The notes beneath the pieces are model-generated. The model saw only the letters and a list, made by a program, of their open reading frames with translations, made no database searches and was not told the origin of the DNA. From contig JAFXLR010000031.1 in NCBI GenBank assembly GCA_017531065.1, positions 1-6,456 of the forward strand: a stretch of 6,456 nucleotides of DNA, written 5' to 3'. Below, piece after piece: positions 1 to 5,958 of this stretch (its first letter is position 1; each line of letters opens with the position of its first letter). A program made the position numbers and the translations under genes. The DNA is from Bacilli bacterium (lineage in GTDB: Bacteria > Bacillota_I > Bacilli_A > RFN20 > CAG-826).

Positions 1-247
1 AACCATCATTGAAGAGTAAGACTTTGGCGTCTTTTGGTAAGCCGAGTTCTTCAGCTTTGACGACAGGGAGGTCGGTAACAGTGGTGCCGACGGAATTCTT
101 GGCAAGCTCATAGGCCTCAGCAATGTTCTTGACGGTGTGAACGTTGTTGCGGTAGAAAGCAGCCTCGACGGTGGATCTGAGTCTGGAATAGTATTGGGGC
201 GAAACAGCACCAATCTCTTCACGTTTGAAGTTGTACTTTGTTGACAT
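1..247 (-). CDS. Unrecognised protein, N-terminal part (runs off window)
   Basis: The first 82 codons of a leftward gene are visible, starting MSTKYNFKREEIGAVSPQY; the rest lies beyond base 1. The start ATG (247-245) is supported by a good Shine-Dalgarno sequence, AGGAAGGAC on the minus strand (256-264), 8 bases upstream. The visible residues are soluble, mixed alpha/beta in character, with no signal peptide, membrane segment or metal-binding motif. The stretch VVKAEELGLPKDAKVLLFNDG looks like ordinary cytoplasmic enzyme sequence, and codon use matches the neighbouring genes. I do not recognise the family and assign no function. The gene is divergent from guaA. A TATGAT on the minus strand at 303-308 could be its -10, but no convincing -35 stands 16-18 bases from it. 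An imperfect inverted repeat (273-297) lies in its leader. Confidence 0.8.
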   Translation of the reverse strand, partial: MSTKYNFKREEIGAVSPQYYSRLRSTVEAAFYRNNVHTVKNIAEAYELAKNSVGTTVTDLPVVKAEELGLPKDAKVLLFNDG

Positions 248-272
248 ATACGTTTGTCCTTCCTATGTATTT

Positions 273-297
273 GGGAATAATTTCAACGAAATTTCCC
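273..297 (-). repeat. Imperfect inverted repeat in the leader of the first gene
   Basis: GGGAA-TA-ATTTC (273-284) faces GAAATTTCCC (288-297), so ten base pairs can form with a two-base bulge and a three-base centre. It sits 26-50 bases upstream of the leftward gene's start codon, where it could be an RNA hairpin in the leader or a repressor operator. It does not match the CIRCE or CtsR box. Function is unknown. Confidence 0.4.
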
Positions 298-329
298 ATG
301 CTATCATAGTACCTTAGTTTTCCACTCAT

Positions 330-359
330 TTGCTAGAAAAAACGTGTTTTTTATATAAA
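330..359 (+). promoter_or_regulatory. Candidate guaA promoter
   Basis: A -35-like TTGCTA (330-335) and a -10-like TATAAA (354-359) are separated by 18 bases. The spacer holds a palindrome, AAAAAAC-GT-GTTTTTT (337-352), that could bind a regulator or may only be a bent A/T tract. Transcription would begin near 366 and leave a leader of about 130 bases before guaA. A second -35-like TTGACC (370-375) has no acceptable -10 at the right distance. Confidence 0.4.
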
Positions 360-365
360 ATATAA

Positions 366-423
366 CCTCTTGACCATTACCTTACCGATTTACCGAATTT
401 GAAGGCTTAACAAAAACAAGAGG
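366..423 (+). promoter_or_regulatory. Possible structured RNA leader / regulatory repeats of guaA
   Basis: CCTCTTG (366-372) is perfectly complementary to CAAGAGG (417-423) and could close a domain of about 58 bases. Inside it CCTT (380-383) can pair with AAGG (402-405). The same stretch carries TTACC three times (377, 382, 390), two of them in the form TTACCGA, which recalls the CCGAA core of Bacillus PurR boxes, though the full PurR consensus is not met. Known purine-riboswitch core bases are not visible. Whether this is RNA, operator or chance is open. Confidence 0.3.
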
Positions 424-497
424 AAAAAGAGCCAAAAAGTGAGGAATTTTTAAAAATTTTCACATTGTTCTTTTCAAGAAAAAGATGGAAGTCGATA

Positions 498-2036
498 ATG
501 TGTGCCATGGAAAAAATTATCGTTCTCGATTTCGGTGGTCAATACAACCAGCTCATCGCCCGTCGCGTGAGACAGTTTAAGGTGTATTCCGAGATCCTCG
601 CATTCAATCATGACCTCTCTGTTCTTTCTGACCCTGATGTCAAAGGCATCATCTTCACCGGCGGACCTAATTCCGTCTATGAGAAAGGTTCCCCAACCAT
701 CGACAAGAAGATCTTCGAACTTGGCAAGCCAATCCTTGGCATCTGCTATGGCGCTCAGCTCATGGCCCATCTCCTTGGAGGTGAGGTCGGAACCGCAACG
801 AAAGGGGAGTACGGACCTGTTGGTCTCCACATCAATAACAAGAGCGATATTTTCGAATCCGTGAAAACCGAGTTAAGCGTCTTCATGAGTCACCGTGACC
901 AGGTGAACAAGCTCCCAGAGGGCTTCACGAGGACCGCTTCAACCGATACCTGTCCAAATGCCGCTTTCTCAAATGAAGCGAAGCATTTGTATGCCGTTCA
1001 GTTCCATCCAGAAGTCACTCACAGTGAGCAAGGCCTCAAAATGCTTGAGAATTTTGTCCTCAATGTCTGTGGCGCCAAGCAGGAGTGGGACTCTTCCTAT
1101 TTCGTTAATAAGAAGATCAAGGAGATCAAAGAGAAGGTCGGCGACCACAAAGTCATCTGCGCTCTCTCTGGCGGCGTTGATTCAGCCGTCACCGCGGCCC
1201 TTCTTGAGAAAGCCCTTGGCGACCATGTCATCTGTTACTTCATCGACCATGGCTTAATGCGCAAAAACGAAGGTGATGAAGTTGAGGCCGTCTTCGGCGA
1301 CAAGAGCCGTTTCGACCTTAAGTTCAACCGCCTCAACAAAGGTGACCTCTTCCTCGGTCGTTTAGCAGGCGTCAACGAACCAGAACAAAAACGCAAAATC
1401 ATCGGCAAAACCTTCATCGATTGCTTCGGTGAAGCCTTAAAAGACGTGGCAAATGGCGCATATCTTGCCCAGGGCACCATCTATCCAGACCGCGTTGAAT
1501 CAGGTCTTGGTGCCAGCGCCACAATCAAGAGCCACCATAACGTCGGAGGCCTTCCAAAAGACCTTCCATTCATCGGCCTTGTCGAGCCTCTTGATGAGCT
1601 CTTCAAAGACGAAGTCCGTGAAGTCGGATATTACCTTGGCCTTCCAGAGAGCCTTGTCGAAAGACAGCCATTCCCAGGCCCAGGCCTTGCCACAAGAATC
1701 GTCGGCGAAGTCACTCCTGATAAAGTCAGAATTGTCCAGGAAGCCGACTATATCTTCAGAGAGGAAATCGCCAAGAGCGGAATCAAACCTGCTCAGTACT
1801 TCGCCGCTCTCTCCAACATGAAGAGCGTTGGCGTCAAAGGCGATGAGCGTTCCTACGACTACTCCGTCGTTCTCCGCGCCGTCGATACCGATGACTTCAT
1901 GACCGCCAAACCAACTAGGCTCCCATATGAGCTTCTCACCCTTGTTGCCGACCGCATCGTCAATGAGGTCAGGGGAGTCAACCGCGTGCTCTTTGATTTC
2001 ACGACCAAACCACCGGCGACCATCGAGCTTGAATAA
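498..2036 (+). CDS. guaA: GMP synthase (glutamine-hydrolysing)
   Basis: Converts XMP, ATP and glutamine to GMP, AMP, pyrophosphate and glutamate, the last step of de novo guanine nucleotide synthesis, in the cytoplasm. The product is 512 residues, close to the usual ~510-525. The N-terminal class I glutamine amidotransferase domain (about 5-195) opens with IIVLDFGGQYNQ and holds the triad Cys83 (GICYGAQ), His170 and Glu172 (HPEV). The ATP pyrophosphatase domain has the P-loop SGGVDS at 224-229 and the lid motif KSHHNVGGLPKD at 344-355. The C-terminal dimerisation domain includes FPGPGLA (392-398) and ends KPPATIELE, where many homologues read IEWE. The ATG at 498 follows GGAAG (487-491) at 6 bases; the ATG at 507 (MEKIIV) is the alternative, and the TTG at 465 is unlikely. 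Single-gene unit ended by a hairpin at 2040-2068. Confidence 0.97.
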   Translation: MCAMEKIIVLDFGGQYNQLIARRVRQFKVYSEILAFNHDLSVLSDPDVKGIIFTGGPNSVYEKGSPTIDKKIFELGKPILGICYGAQLMAHLLGGEVGTATKGEYGPVGLHINNKSDIFESVKTELSVFMSHRDQVNKLPEGFTRTASTDTCPNAAFSNEAKHLYAVQFHPEVTHSEQGLKMLENFVLNVCGAKQEWDSSYFVNKKIKEIKEKVGDHKVICALSGGVDSAVTAALLEKALGDHVICYFIDHGLMRKNEGDEVEAVFGDKSRFDLKFNRLNKGDLFLGRLAGVNEPEQKRKIIGKTFIDCFGEALKDVANGAYLAQGTIYPDRVESGLGASATIKSHHNVGGLPKDLPFIGLVEPLDELFKDEVREVGYYLGLPESLVERQPFPGPGLATRIVGEVTPDKVRIVQEADYIFREEIAKSGIKPAQYFAALSNMKSVGVKGDERSYDYSVVLRAVDTDDFMTAKPTRLPYELLTLVADRIVNEVRGVNRVLFDFTTKPPATIELE

Positions 2037-2039
2037 AGA

Positions 2040-2068
2040 AAAAAGGACGCAAATCACGCGTCCTTTTT
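2040..2068. terminator. Bidirectional intrinsic terminator between guaA and ppa
   Basis: Stem AAAAAGGACGC (2040-2050) pairs perfectly with GCGTCCTTTTT (2058-2068) around a 7-base loop. A T-tract follows on each strand: TTTTT on plus, and a six-T run followed by CTTTATTC on minus. It begins 3 bases after the guaA stop codon and lies about 15 bases past the ppa stop codon, so it can serve both convergent genes. Confidence 0.92.
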
Positions 2069-2082
2069 ATTTTAATAAAAGG

Positions 2083-2619
2083 TTATCTGTCTAAGAACTT
2101 CTCGTCGTAGCGTTTTCTCGCGGCGGCGATGGCCTCTTTGGCAGCTTTCGCATCACGGTATCCTTCGACGATGGTCTCTTTGTTGTACTCAAGCTCTTTG
2201 TAGTGCTTGAAGAAGTGGGAGATCTCTTCGAGAAGGTGCTGTGGCAAGTCGCTTAATTCATTGTAGGTGTTGTAGTCAGGATCATTCTCGCAGACGGCGA
2301 TGATCTTCTCGTCGACTTTGCCGCCATCGGTCATCTTGAGGGTGCCGATTGGCTTACATCTCACAAGTGAGAGAGGAACGATTGGCTGCGTGCAAAGAAT
2401 AAGGACATCAAGAGGGTCATGATCAAGACCCCAAGTCCTTGGGATGAAACCATAGTTCTGTGGGTATTGGGTAGCCGTATAAAGGATGCGGTCAAGGATA
2501 AGAGCGCCCGATTCTTTGTCGAGCTCGTATTTGTTTTTGCTGCCAGCTGGGATTTCGACACAGGCCAAGAAGCTCTCTGGCGTGATTCTGGCGCGTGATA
2601 TTGCGTGGAGAATGTTCAT
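2083..2619 (-). CDS. ppa: Inorganic pyrophosphatase, family I (soluble)
   Basis: Hydrolyses pyrophosphate to two phosphates in the cytoplasm with Mg2+, pulling nucleotide, nucleic acid and aminoacyl-tRNA synthesis forward. At 178 residues it has bacterial family I length. Visible active-site residues, by comparison with the E. coli enzyme, are Glu22 and Lys30 in EIPAGSKNKYE, Arg44, Tyr56 in QNYGF, the signature DHDPLDV with Asp66, Asp68 and Asp71, then Asp98, Asp103 and Lys105 in TDGGKVDEK, and Tyr140-Lys141 in FFKHYKELE. Nothing required appears missing. The start ATG is preceded by GGGAGGT (2628-2634) at 8 bases. The extended -10 at 2640-2648 gives a leader of only about 15 bases. It is family I rather than the manganese-dependent family II enzyme found in many Bacilli. 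Convergent with guaA, whose reaction releases pyrophosphate. Confidence 0.96.
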   Translation of the reverse strand: MNILHAISRARITPESFLACVEIPAGSKNKYELDKESGALILDRILYTATQYPQNYGFIPRTWGLDHDPLDVLILCTQPIVPLSLVRCKPIGTLKMTDGGKVDEKIIAVCENDPDYNTYNELSDLPQHLLEEISHFFKHYKELEYNKETIVEGYRDAKAAKEAIAAARKRYDEKFLDR

Positions 2620-2639
2620 TGCTTTCTACCTCCCTTCCC

Positions 2640-2648
2640 ATTATAGCA
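2640..2648 (-). promoter_or_regulatory. Extended -10 promoter of ppa
   Basis: The minus strand reads TGCTATAAT, a perfect -10 hexamer (2640-2645) with the TGn extension. There is no good -35, as expected of an extended -10 promoter. Transcription should start near 2633, at or inside the GGGAGGT ribosome binding site, so the leader is very short. The same nine bases precede the ZIP gene at 5600-5608. Confidence 0.75.
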
Positions 2649-2659
2649 ATGTAAAATTT

Positions 2660-2672
2660 GAATGACACATTC
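2660..2672. repeat. Small inverted repeat at the ppa -35 position
   Basis: GAATG-ACA-CATTC is a perfect inverted repeat with 5-base arms. It covers the place where a -35 for the ppa promoter would lie (about 2663-2668). It could be a small operator, but arms this short can arise by chance. Confidence 0.3.
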
Positions 2673-2728
2673 CTGCTCCCTCTTCTTAAAGAAAAGCGAG
2701 AAAAGAGGACAAAAAGACCAAAAACCAT

Positions 2729-2757
2729 TTCACAACTCGTAAGAGTTAATATACTTT
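2729..2757 (+). promoter_or_regulatory. Weak candidate promoter of the diguanylate cyclase gene
   Basis: TTCACA (2729-2734, four of six bases matching the -35 consensus) lies 17 bases before TACTTT (2752-2757, a poor -10). The spacer region contains the inverted repeat AACTC-GTAA-GAGTT (2734-2747), which could be an operator. No better promoter is visible in the 165-base divergent gap. Confidence 0.25.
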
Positions 2758-2784
2758 AATAGTCATTAAGGGTCATTTCTTTCC

Positions 2785-4470
2785 ATGGAAAAGAAGAAAA
2801 ATAGTTGGCTGTTTTCCATAAACACGAGAATCATCGGTGCCATTGTGTCATGCGCTCTTTGCATCGCGGCTGGCATCTCGGTTTTCACTTATTTCTATCT
2901 CAACACCGTCCTTAGCAAAGCGGCCACCAGTGAGATGAATCTTTTCTGTGCCGATAAGGGCTATGAGATCGACGCGAGCCTTATCACCATCGAAAACTGC
3001 GTCAACTCCCTCTCAAGCTTTGCTTCCGAAGAAGCAGGCACCGCCGACAACCTCAAGAATTCCAAAACGGAAAGAAACTCCCTCCTTTCGAGAATCAATT
3101 CGCTCATCCTCTTCATGTGTGAGCAAATCCCGCACTCAAACGACGTCTATTTCCATTACACGGTCGAAGTGACAGGGGAAGGAAACCTTGAAGAAGGCAT
3201 CTTCTTCTCAAAAGACGACTCGGGCGAATTCTCCGAACTCCCAATCACCCAGATCCAGCAAGCGACCGCTGAGGAAGATACCATTTGGTATACCACCCCA
3301 CTTAAGACTGGCCATGCCTTATGGATGAAACCTCATCTTGATGGTTCAATCCATGACATCATGCTTTCGTATGTCACCCCGGTTTACTGCGGTGATGATG
3401 CTATCGGCGTCATCGGCATCGACATCAATTTCAGCAAGCTCATCGAAGAACTTGATCAAATCAAATACAAGAACACCGGTTACCTCTATCTCAAAGCAGG
3501 GGATGGCAGCATCCATTACCACCCAGGATTCTCTAGTGGGGAGACCCACGGTGACGAAGCCGATCACCTCATTGAGAATGGTGACCTCATGACCTCAACC
3601 GAAACAAAAGAAGGCGTCATCCGTTACGAGTACCATAACACCGACCGTGTCATGGTTTTCGTCACTTTGAGAAATGGCATGAAGCTTGTCCTTTGTGACT
3701 CCTATGATGACATCTTCGCCGCTAGAAACCAGGCGATCACAACGACGATTCTCATCTCCGTTGGTTTCACCCTCTTCTTCGTCATTATTGCCGCCATCTT
3801 GGCCCATAGGATCAACTCCCCGTTAAGGCACCTTGCCAAGACCGCTACAGCAATCAGCAAAGATCTCAACGCCAAAGTCGACTTCCCGAAGGAAGGACGC
3901 GATGAGGTTGGCGATCTTAACCGCGCTTTCAAGATCGGCATCAAAGAAATCCAATCCCAGCACAAACTCCTTGAGCATATGGCTTACTACGACCATCTGA
4001 CTAAAGTCAGGAATGGTGCCTCGTATTCAAAAGCAACGGCTCAGCTTAACGAAGACATTGATAAAAAGAAAGCCGCCTTTGGCATCGTCATGCTCGACGT
4101 TAACTTCCTCAAAGACGTGAACGACCACTATGGCCACGCGATTGGTGACTTCGTCCTTGCTAAGTGCGCAGAATTGATTGCCGAAGCCTTTGCCGATGAT
4201 GAAGTCTTCCGTATCGGCGGTGACGAATTCGTCGTTATCGTAAGAGGCGATAGAACCGACCGCGCCGAAGAATGCCTTGGTTTCCTTGATAGGCTCATCG
4301 AGCACAATAACGAAAGTGCCGACAAAGCCTTCAAGAAACTCTCGATATCCTACGGATACACTGCCTATGATCCGAAGAAAGATCACCGCTACGAGGATGT
4401 ATATCGTCGTGCCGACAGGAAGATGTACGATATGAAACATCGTATCCATTTGGGACGTCGCAAGAGATAA
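2785..4470 (+). CDS. Membrane diguanylate cyclase with extracellular Cache-like sensor, HAMP and GGDEF
   Basis: Predicted to make cyclic di-GMP from two GTP in response to an external signal. The 561-residue protein has a short basic cytoplasmic tail, a membrane helix at about 16-40, an outside region at about 41-317, a second helix at about 319-341, a HAMP-like linker to about 395 and a GGDEF domain at about 398-555. The outside region carries double-Cache-like signatures: YVTPVYCGDDAIGVIGIDI near 196-214, and TGYLYLKAGDGSIHYHP near 231-247. The GGDEF domain has the usual YDHLTKVRN entry, metal ligand Asp438, NDHYGH (446-451), an intact GGDEF at 478-482 and a late AD..MY..K motif, so activity is expected. 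The inhibitory RxxD site is absent: FADD stands there. The ligand cannot be told. The Shine-Dalgarno sequence is weak (AAGGGT, 12 bases upstream), but the start fits the membrane topology. Single-gene unit. Confidence 0.93.
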   Translation: MEKKKNSWLFSINTRIIGAIVSCALCIAAGISVFTYFYLNTVLSKAATSEMNLFCADKGYEIDASLITIENCVNSLSSFASEEAGTADNLKNSKTERNSLLSRINSLILFMCEQIPHSNDVYFHYTVEVTGEGNLEEGIFFSKDDSGEFSELPITQIQQATAEEDTIWYTTPLKTGHALWMKPHLDGSIHDIMLSYVTPVYCGDDAIGVIGIDINFSKLIEELDQIKYKNTGYLYLKAGDGSIHYHPGFSSGETHGDEADHLIENGDLMTSTETKEGVIRYEYHNTDRVMVFVTLRNGMKLVLCDSYDDIFAARNQAITTTILISVGFTLFFVIIAAILAHRINSPLRHLAKTATAISKDLNAKVDFPKEGRDEVGDLNRAFKIGIKEIQSQHKLLEHMAYYDHLTKVRNGASYSKATAQLNEDIDKKKAAFGIVMLDVNFLKDVNDHYGHAIGDFVLAKCAELIAEAFADDEVFRIGGDEFVVIVRGDRTDRAEECLGFLDRLIEHNNESADKAFKKLSISYGYTAYDPKKDHRYEDVYRRADRKMYDMKHRIHLGRRKR

Positions 4471-4482
4471 AAAACAAACAAG

Positions 4483-4509
4483 AAAAGGAGGCCGTTTGAC
4501 CTCCTTTTT
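4483..4509. terminator. Intrinsic terminator after the diguanylate cyclase gene, possibly bidirectional
   Basis: AAAAGGAGG (4483-4491) pairs with CCTCCTTTT (4500-4508) around an 8-base loop, followed by TTTTTATTT on the plus strand. The minus-strand tail (TTTTCTTG) is less regular, so termination for the convergent ZIP gene, which stops at 4533, is probably weaker. Confidence 0.88.
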
Positions 4510-4532
4510 ATTTGGGTTTTGTAGGGGATTTT

Positions 4533-5463
4533 TTAACCTAAAGCCGTATCAAGGACCATCATGAGGACGAATCCAATCATGAGGGACCAAACGCCTTCAT
4601 GGCTTGAGGCTTCAGATTGCAGATCAGGAATCATTTCCTCGGCGATGACGTAGAGCATGCATCCTGCCGCAAAGGCTAAAGCCCATGGCATAAGTGGCTC
4701 AACGAGGAAAGCAAGGAATAAGCCAATCACCGCGGCAATAGGCTCAACAGCCCCAGACATCGTTCCATAGAGGAAGGCTTTTCCGCTCTTCCCGGTTTCG
4801 GCAGCAAATGGCAAAGCGACAACGGCACCTTCAGGGATGTTTTGGATGCCGATACCGATTGCGAGCATAAGCGCGCCCATAACCATACGAATCCGCACCA
4901 GCGCTACCAGCAAAGACAGCGGCAAGAGCGACACCATAAGCGATGCCAACCGATAGGCCTTCTGGGAAGTTGTGGATGGTGACGGCCATGAACATCTTCA
5001 TCGTCTTGGAGATGTGGACATTTCTGATACCTTCTTCCTCGTTACGCTGAACATGAAGGTGAGGGGTAAGTTTATCGATTCCCCAAAGGAAAGCAGCACC
5101 AAGCAAGACCGAAATCAAAACAACCACGAAGGAAGGCATGTAAGAGACGTTGGCCTCAAGGGCAGGGACGATGAGGGAGAAGATCGATGCCGAAAGCATG
5201 ATCCCGGCCGCAAAGCCAAGGAAGATGCGGTTCAGCTTAGGGCTAATCGACTTGCCTTTGAAAAAGAGGACGAAAGATGAGCCTAAAGTCGTGCAAAGGA
5301 AGATGAGGGAGATGCCAATCACGGCGTTAACAATCGGTGACATATCGCTTAATTTTAGCATTAGAGCTTCCAAGCGCGCGATCACGAGTATGGCGTTGCA
5401 AATCGCCAAAATGACCGAGGCAATGAACATTTTCTTTTTTATAGCCAACAAGGGACATGACAT
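4533..5463 (-). pseudogene. ZIP (GufA-like) metal transporter, frameshifted
   Basis: ZIP proteins carry Zn2+, Fe2+ or Mn2+ into the cytoplasm. Two overlapping reading frames together give one transporter. The first (5463 to 4831) contains the N-terminal core from MSPIVNAVIGISLIF (ATG at 5343) through CTTLGSSFVLFFK to the metal-site motif HNFPEG (about 4974-4957). The second ends at 4533 and supplies GALMLAIGIGIQNIPEG, then EPIAAVIG and the ending GFVLMMVLDTALG. The break lies between about 4893 and 4874; removing one base there restores a 269-residue protein if counted from 5343, the normal GufA-like length, or 309 from 5463. Upstream of 5343 the same frame codes an extra apolar helix (MFIASVILAICNAILVIARL) with no good ribosome binding site for the ATGs at 5463 or 5430. 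The best site, AAAGGA before the ATG at 5503, leads into another frame that would need a second +1 shift at the A6 run near 5435-5440. Causes may be gene decay or base-calling error. Confidence 0.85.
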
Positions 5464-5568
5464 ATGACATCGTCTCGTTTGGCTTTCTTTTCTTTTCTGC
5501 CATATGTTCCTTTCCCACGTTTTGGAAGACAGTTTTCTATATGTGAATATTTGAGAGATAAGAATAAG

Positions 5569-5586
5569 AGTTAGGCATGCCTAACT
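5569..5586. promoter_or_regulatory. Perfect 18-bp palindrome, likely metalloregulator operator of the ZIP gene
   Basis: AGTTAGGCATGCCTAACT equals its own reverse complement. The TTAGG/CCTAA half-sites resemble operators of DtxR/IdeR-type metal-dependent repressors. It begins about 14 bases downstream of the ZIP -10 hexamer, that is roughly +7 to +24 of the transcript, a position where a bound repressor would block transcription. The family resemblance is from memory of the DtxR consensus; the regulator is not in the window. Confidence 0.65.
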
Positions 5587-5599
5587 AACCCAAGAATGG

Positions 5600-5608
5600 A
5601 TTATAGCA
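5600..5608 (-). promoter_or_regulatory. Extended -10 promoter of the ZIP transporter gene
   Basis: The minus strand reads TGCTATAAT: a perfect -10 (5600-5605) plus the TGn extension. Only a poor -35 (TTACTC) stands 18 bases upstream. Transcription should start near 5593, just before the palindrome at 5569-5586, leaving about 90 bases to the ATG at 5503 and 130 to the ATG at 5463. Confidence 0.75.
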
Positions 5609-5658
5609 CGCACCTATTTTTTTGAGTAACGAAACTGTAAAAAATCTGTAGCAGTAGT

Positions 5659-5667
5659 TGTGGATAA
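5659..5667 (-). promoter_or_regulatory. Isolated consensus DnaA box
   Basis: TGTGGATAA is the reverse complement of TTATCCACA, the exact DnaA box. It is the only copy seen and lies between the ZIP promoter and the tRNA terminator. One box is not an origin; it may be a titration or regulatory site, or chance. Confidence 0.35.
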
Positions 5668-5668
5668 G

Positions 5669-5697
5669 AAAAAAATGCCCGGTTTGTCGGACATTTT
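5669..5697 (-). terminator. Intrinsic terminator of tRNA-Gly
   Basis: On the minus strand AAAATGTCCG (5697-5688) pairs with CGGGCATTTT (5681-5672) through ten pairs, one of them G-U, around a 6-base loop. The run of seven Ts at the end serves as stem and tail. It begins 15 bases past the tRNA 3' end. The G-U pair is a mismatch on the plus strand, which supports leftward use. Confidence 0.85.
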
Positions 5698-5711
5698 GCT
5701 TTGAAGAAGAT

Positions 5712-5785
5712 TGGAGCACCAGGCGGGAATCGAACCCGTGTGAGCAGCTTGGGAAGCTGCCATTCTACCATTGAATTACTGATGC
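5712..5785 (-). tRNA. tRNA-Gly (anticodon CCC)
   Basis: Reads glycine GGG codons. The 74-base gene folds as a full cloverleaf: acceptor GCATCAG/CTGGTGC with one T-G pair, D stem ATTC/GAAT with loop AATGGTA, anticodon stem GCAGC/GCTGC with loop TTCCCAA (anticodon at 5753-5751), a 4-base variable loop, and T arm ACGGG-TTCGATT-CCCGC. The discriminator is T and CCA is encoded, both fitting bacterial tRNA-Gly. The outermost T-stem pair (49-65) is an A-C mismatch, which is unusual but tolerable. The gene stands alone with its own promoter and terminator. Confidence 0.95.
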
Positions 5786-5798
5786 ATGGCGCCTAAAT

Positions 5799-5827
5799 AC
5801 TATATGAAAAACGCATCCTCTCTTCAA
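5799..5827 (-). promoter_or_regulatory. Promoter of tRNA-Gly
   Basis: On the minus strand TTGAAG (5827-5822) and TATAGT (5804-5799) are separated by exactly 17 bases. The mature tRNA begins 13 bases after the -10, so the 5' trailer removed by RNase P would be only about 6 bases. An overlapping TTGACT is 22 bases from the -10, too far. Confidence 0.75.
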
Positions 5828-5958
5828 GTCAAATGAGACCTTCGAAAGGGTATGCAACTTTGTGTCCAAAGACAAACTCCCTTTGTTTTCACAAAAAACT
5901 TCAAAAAAAGGCGCTGTAGCCACTTTTAAATAATGTAAAGCTTTGTTACACTTTATAA

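Noticed and set aside
360..470. Purine riboswitch upstream of guaA
   Set aside because: The closing helix, the conserved core and the two kissing loops of that class cannot be placed; the interior is only 44 bases.
465..497. Longer guaA start at TTG 465
   Set aside because: The extra residues (MFFSRKRWKSI) are absent from the family, and the GGAAG at 487-491 is placed for the ATG at 498.
1500..2057. Open frame of 185 codons on the minus strand across the end of guaA
   Set aside because: Lies wholly antisense to conserved guaA and runs through its terminator; the peptide shows no domain and there is no ribosome binding site.
4027..4449. Open frame of 140 codons on the minus strand inside the diguanylate cyclase gene
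   Set aside because: Antisense to the conserved GGDEF domain; a codon-bias shadow with no supporting signals.
4874..4893. Programmed ribosomal frameshift in the ZIP gene
   Set aside because: No slippery heptamer, rare-codon pause or downstream structure is evident, and ZIP genes are not known for recoding.
5327..5503. Small separate gene or leader peptide starting at ATG 5503
   Set aside because: It has a good ribosome binding site, but after about residue 24 the peptide is unlike a protein, while the overlapping ZIP frame codes a clear membrane helix; a frame break is the simpler reading.
5640..5670. Replication origin around the DnaA box
   Set aside because: Only one box, and no dnaA, dnaN or A/T-rich unwinding cluster.
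5909..5930. Minus-strand terminator formed by GGC-TACAGC-GCC plus seven Ts
   Set aside because: The stem has only three G/C pairs with a bulge beyond, and no leftward gene lies upstream of it in the window.
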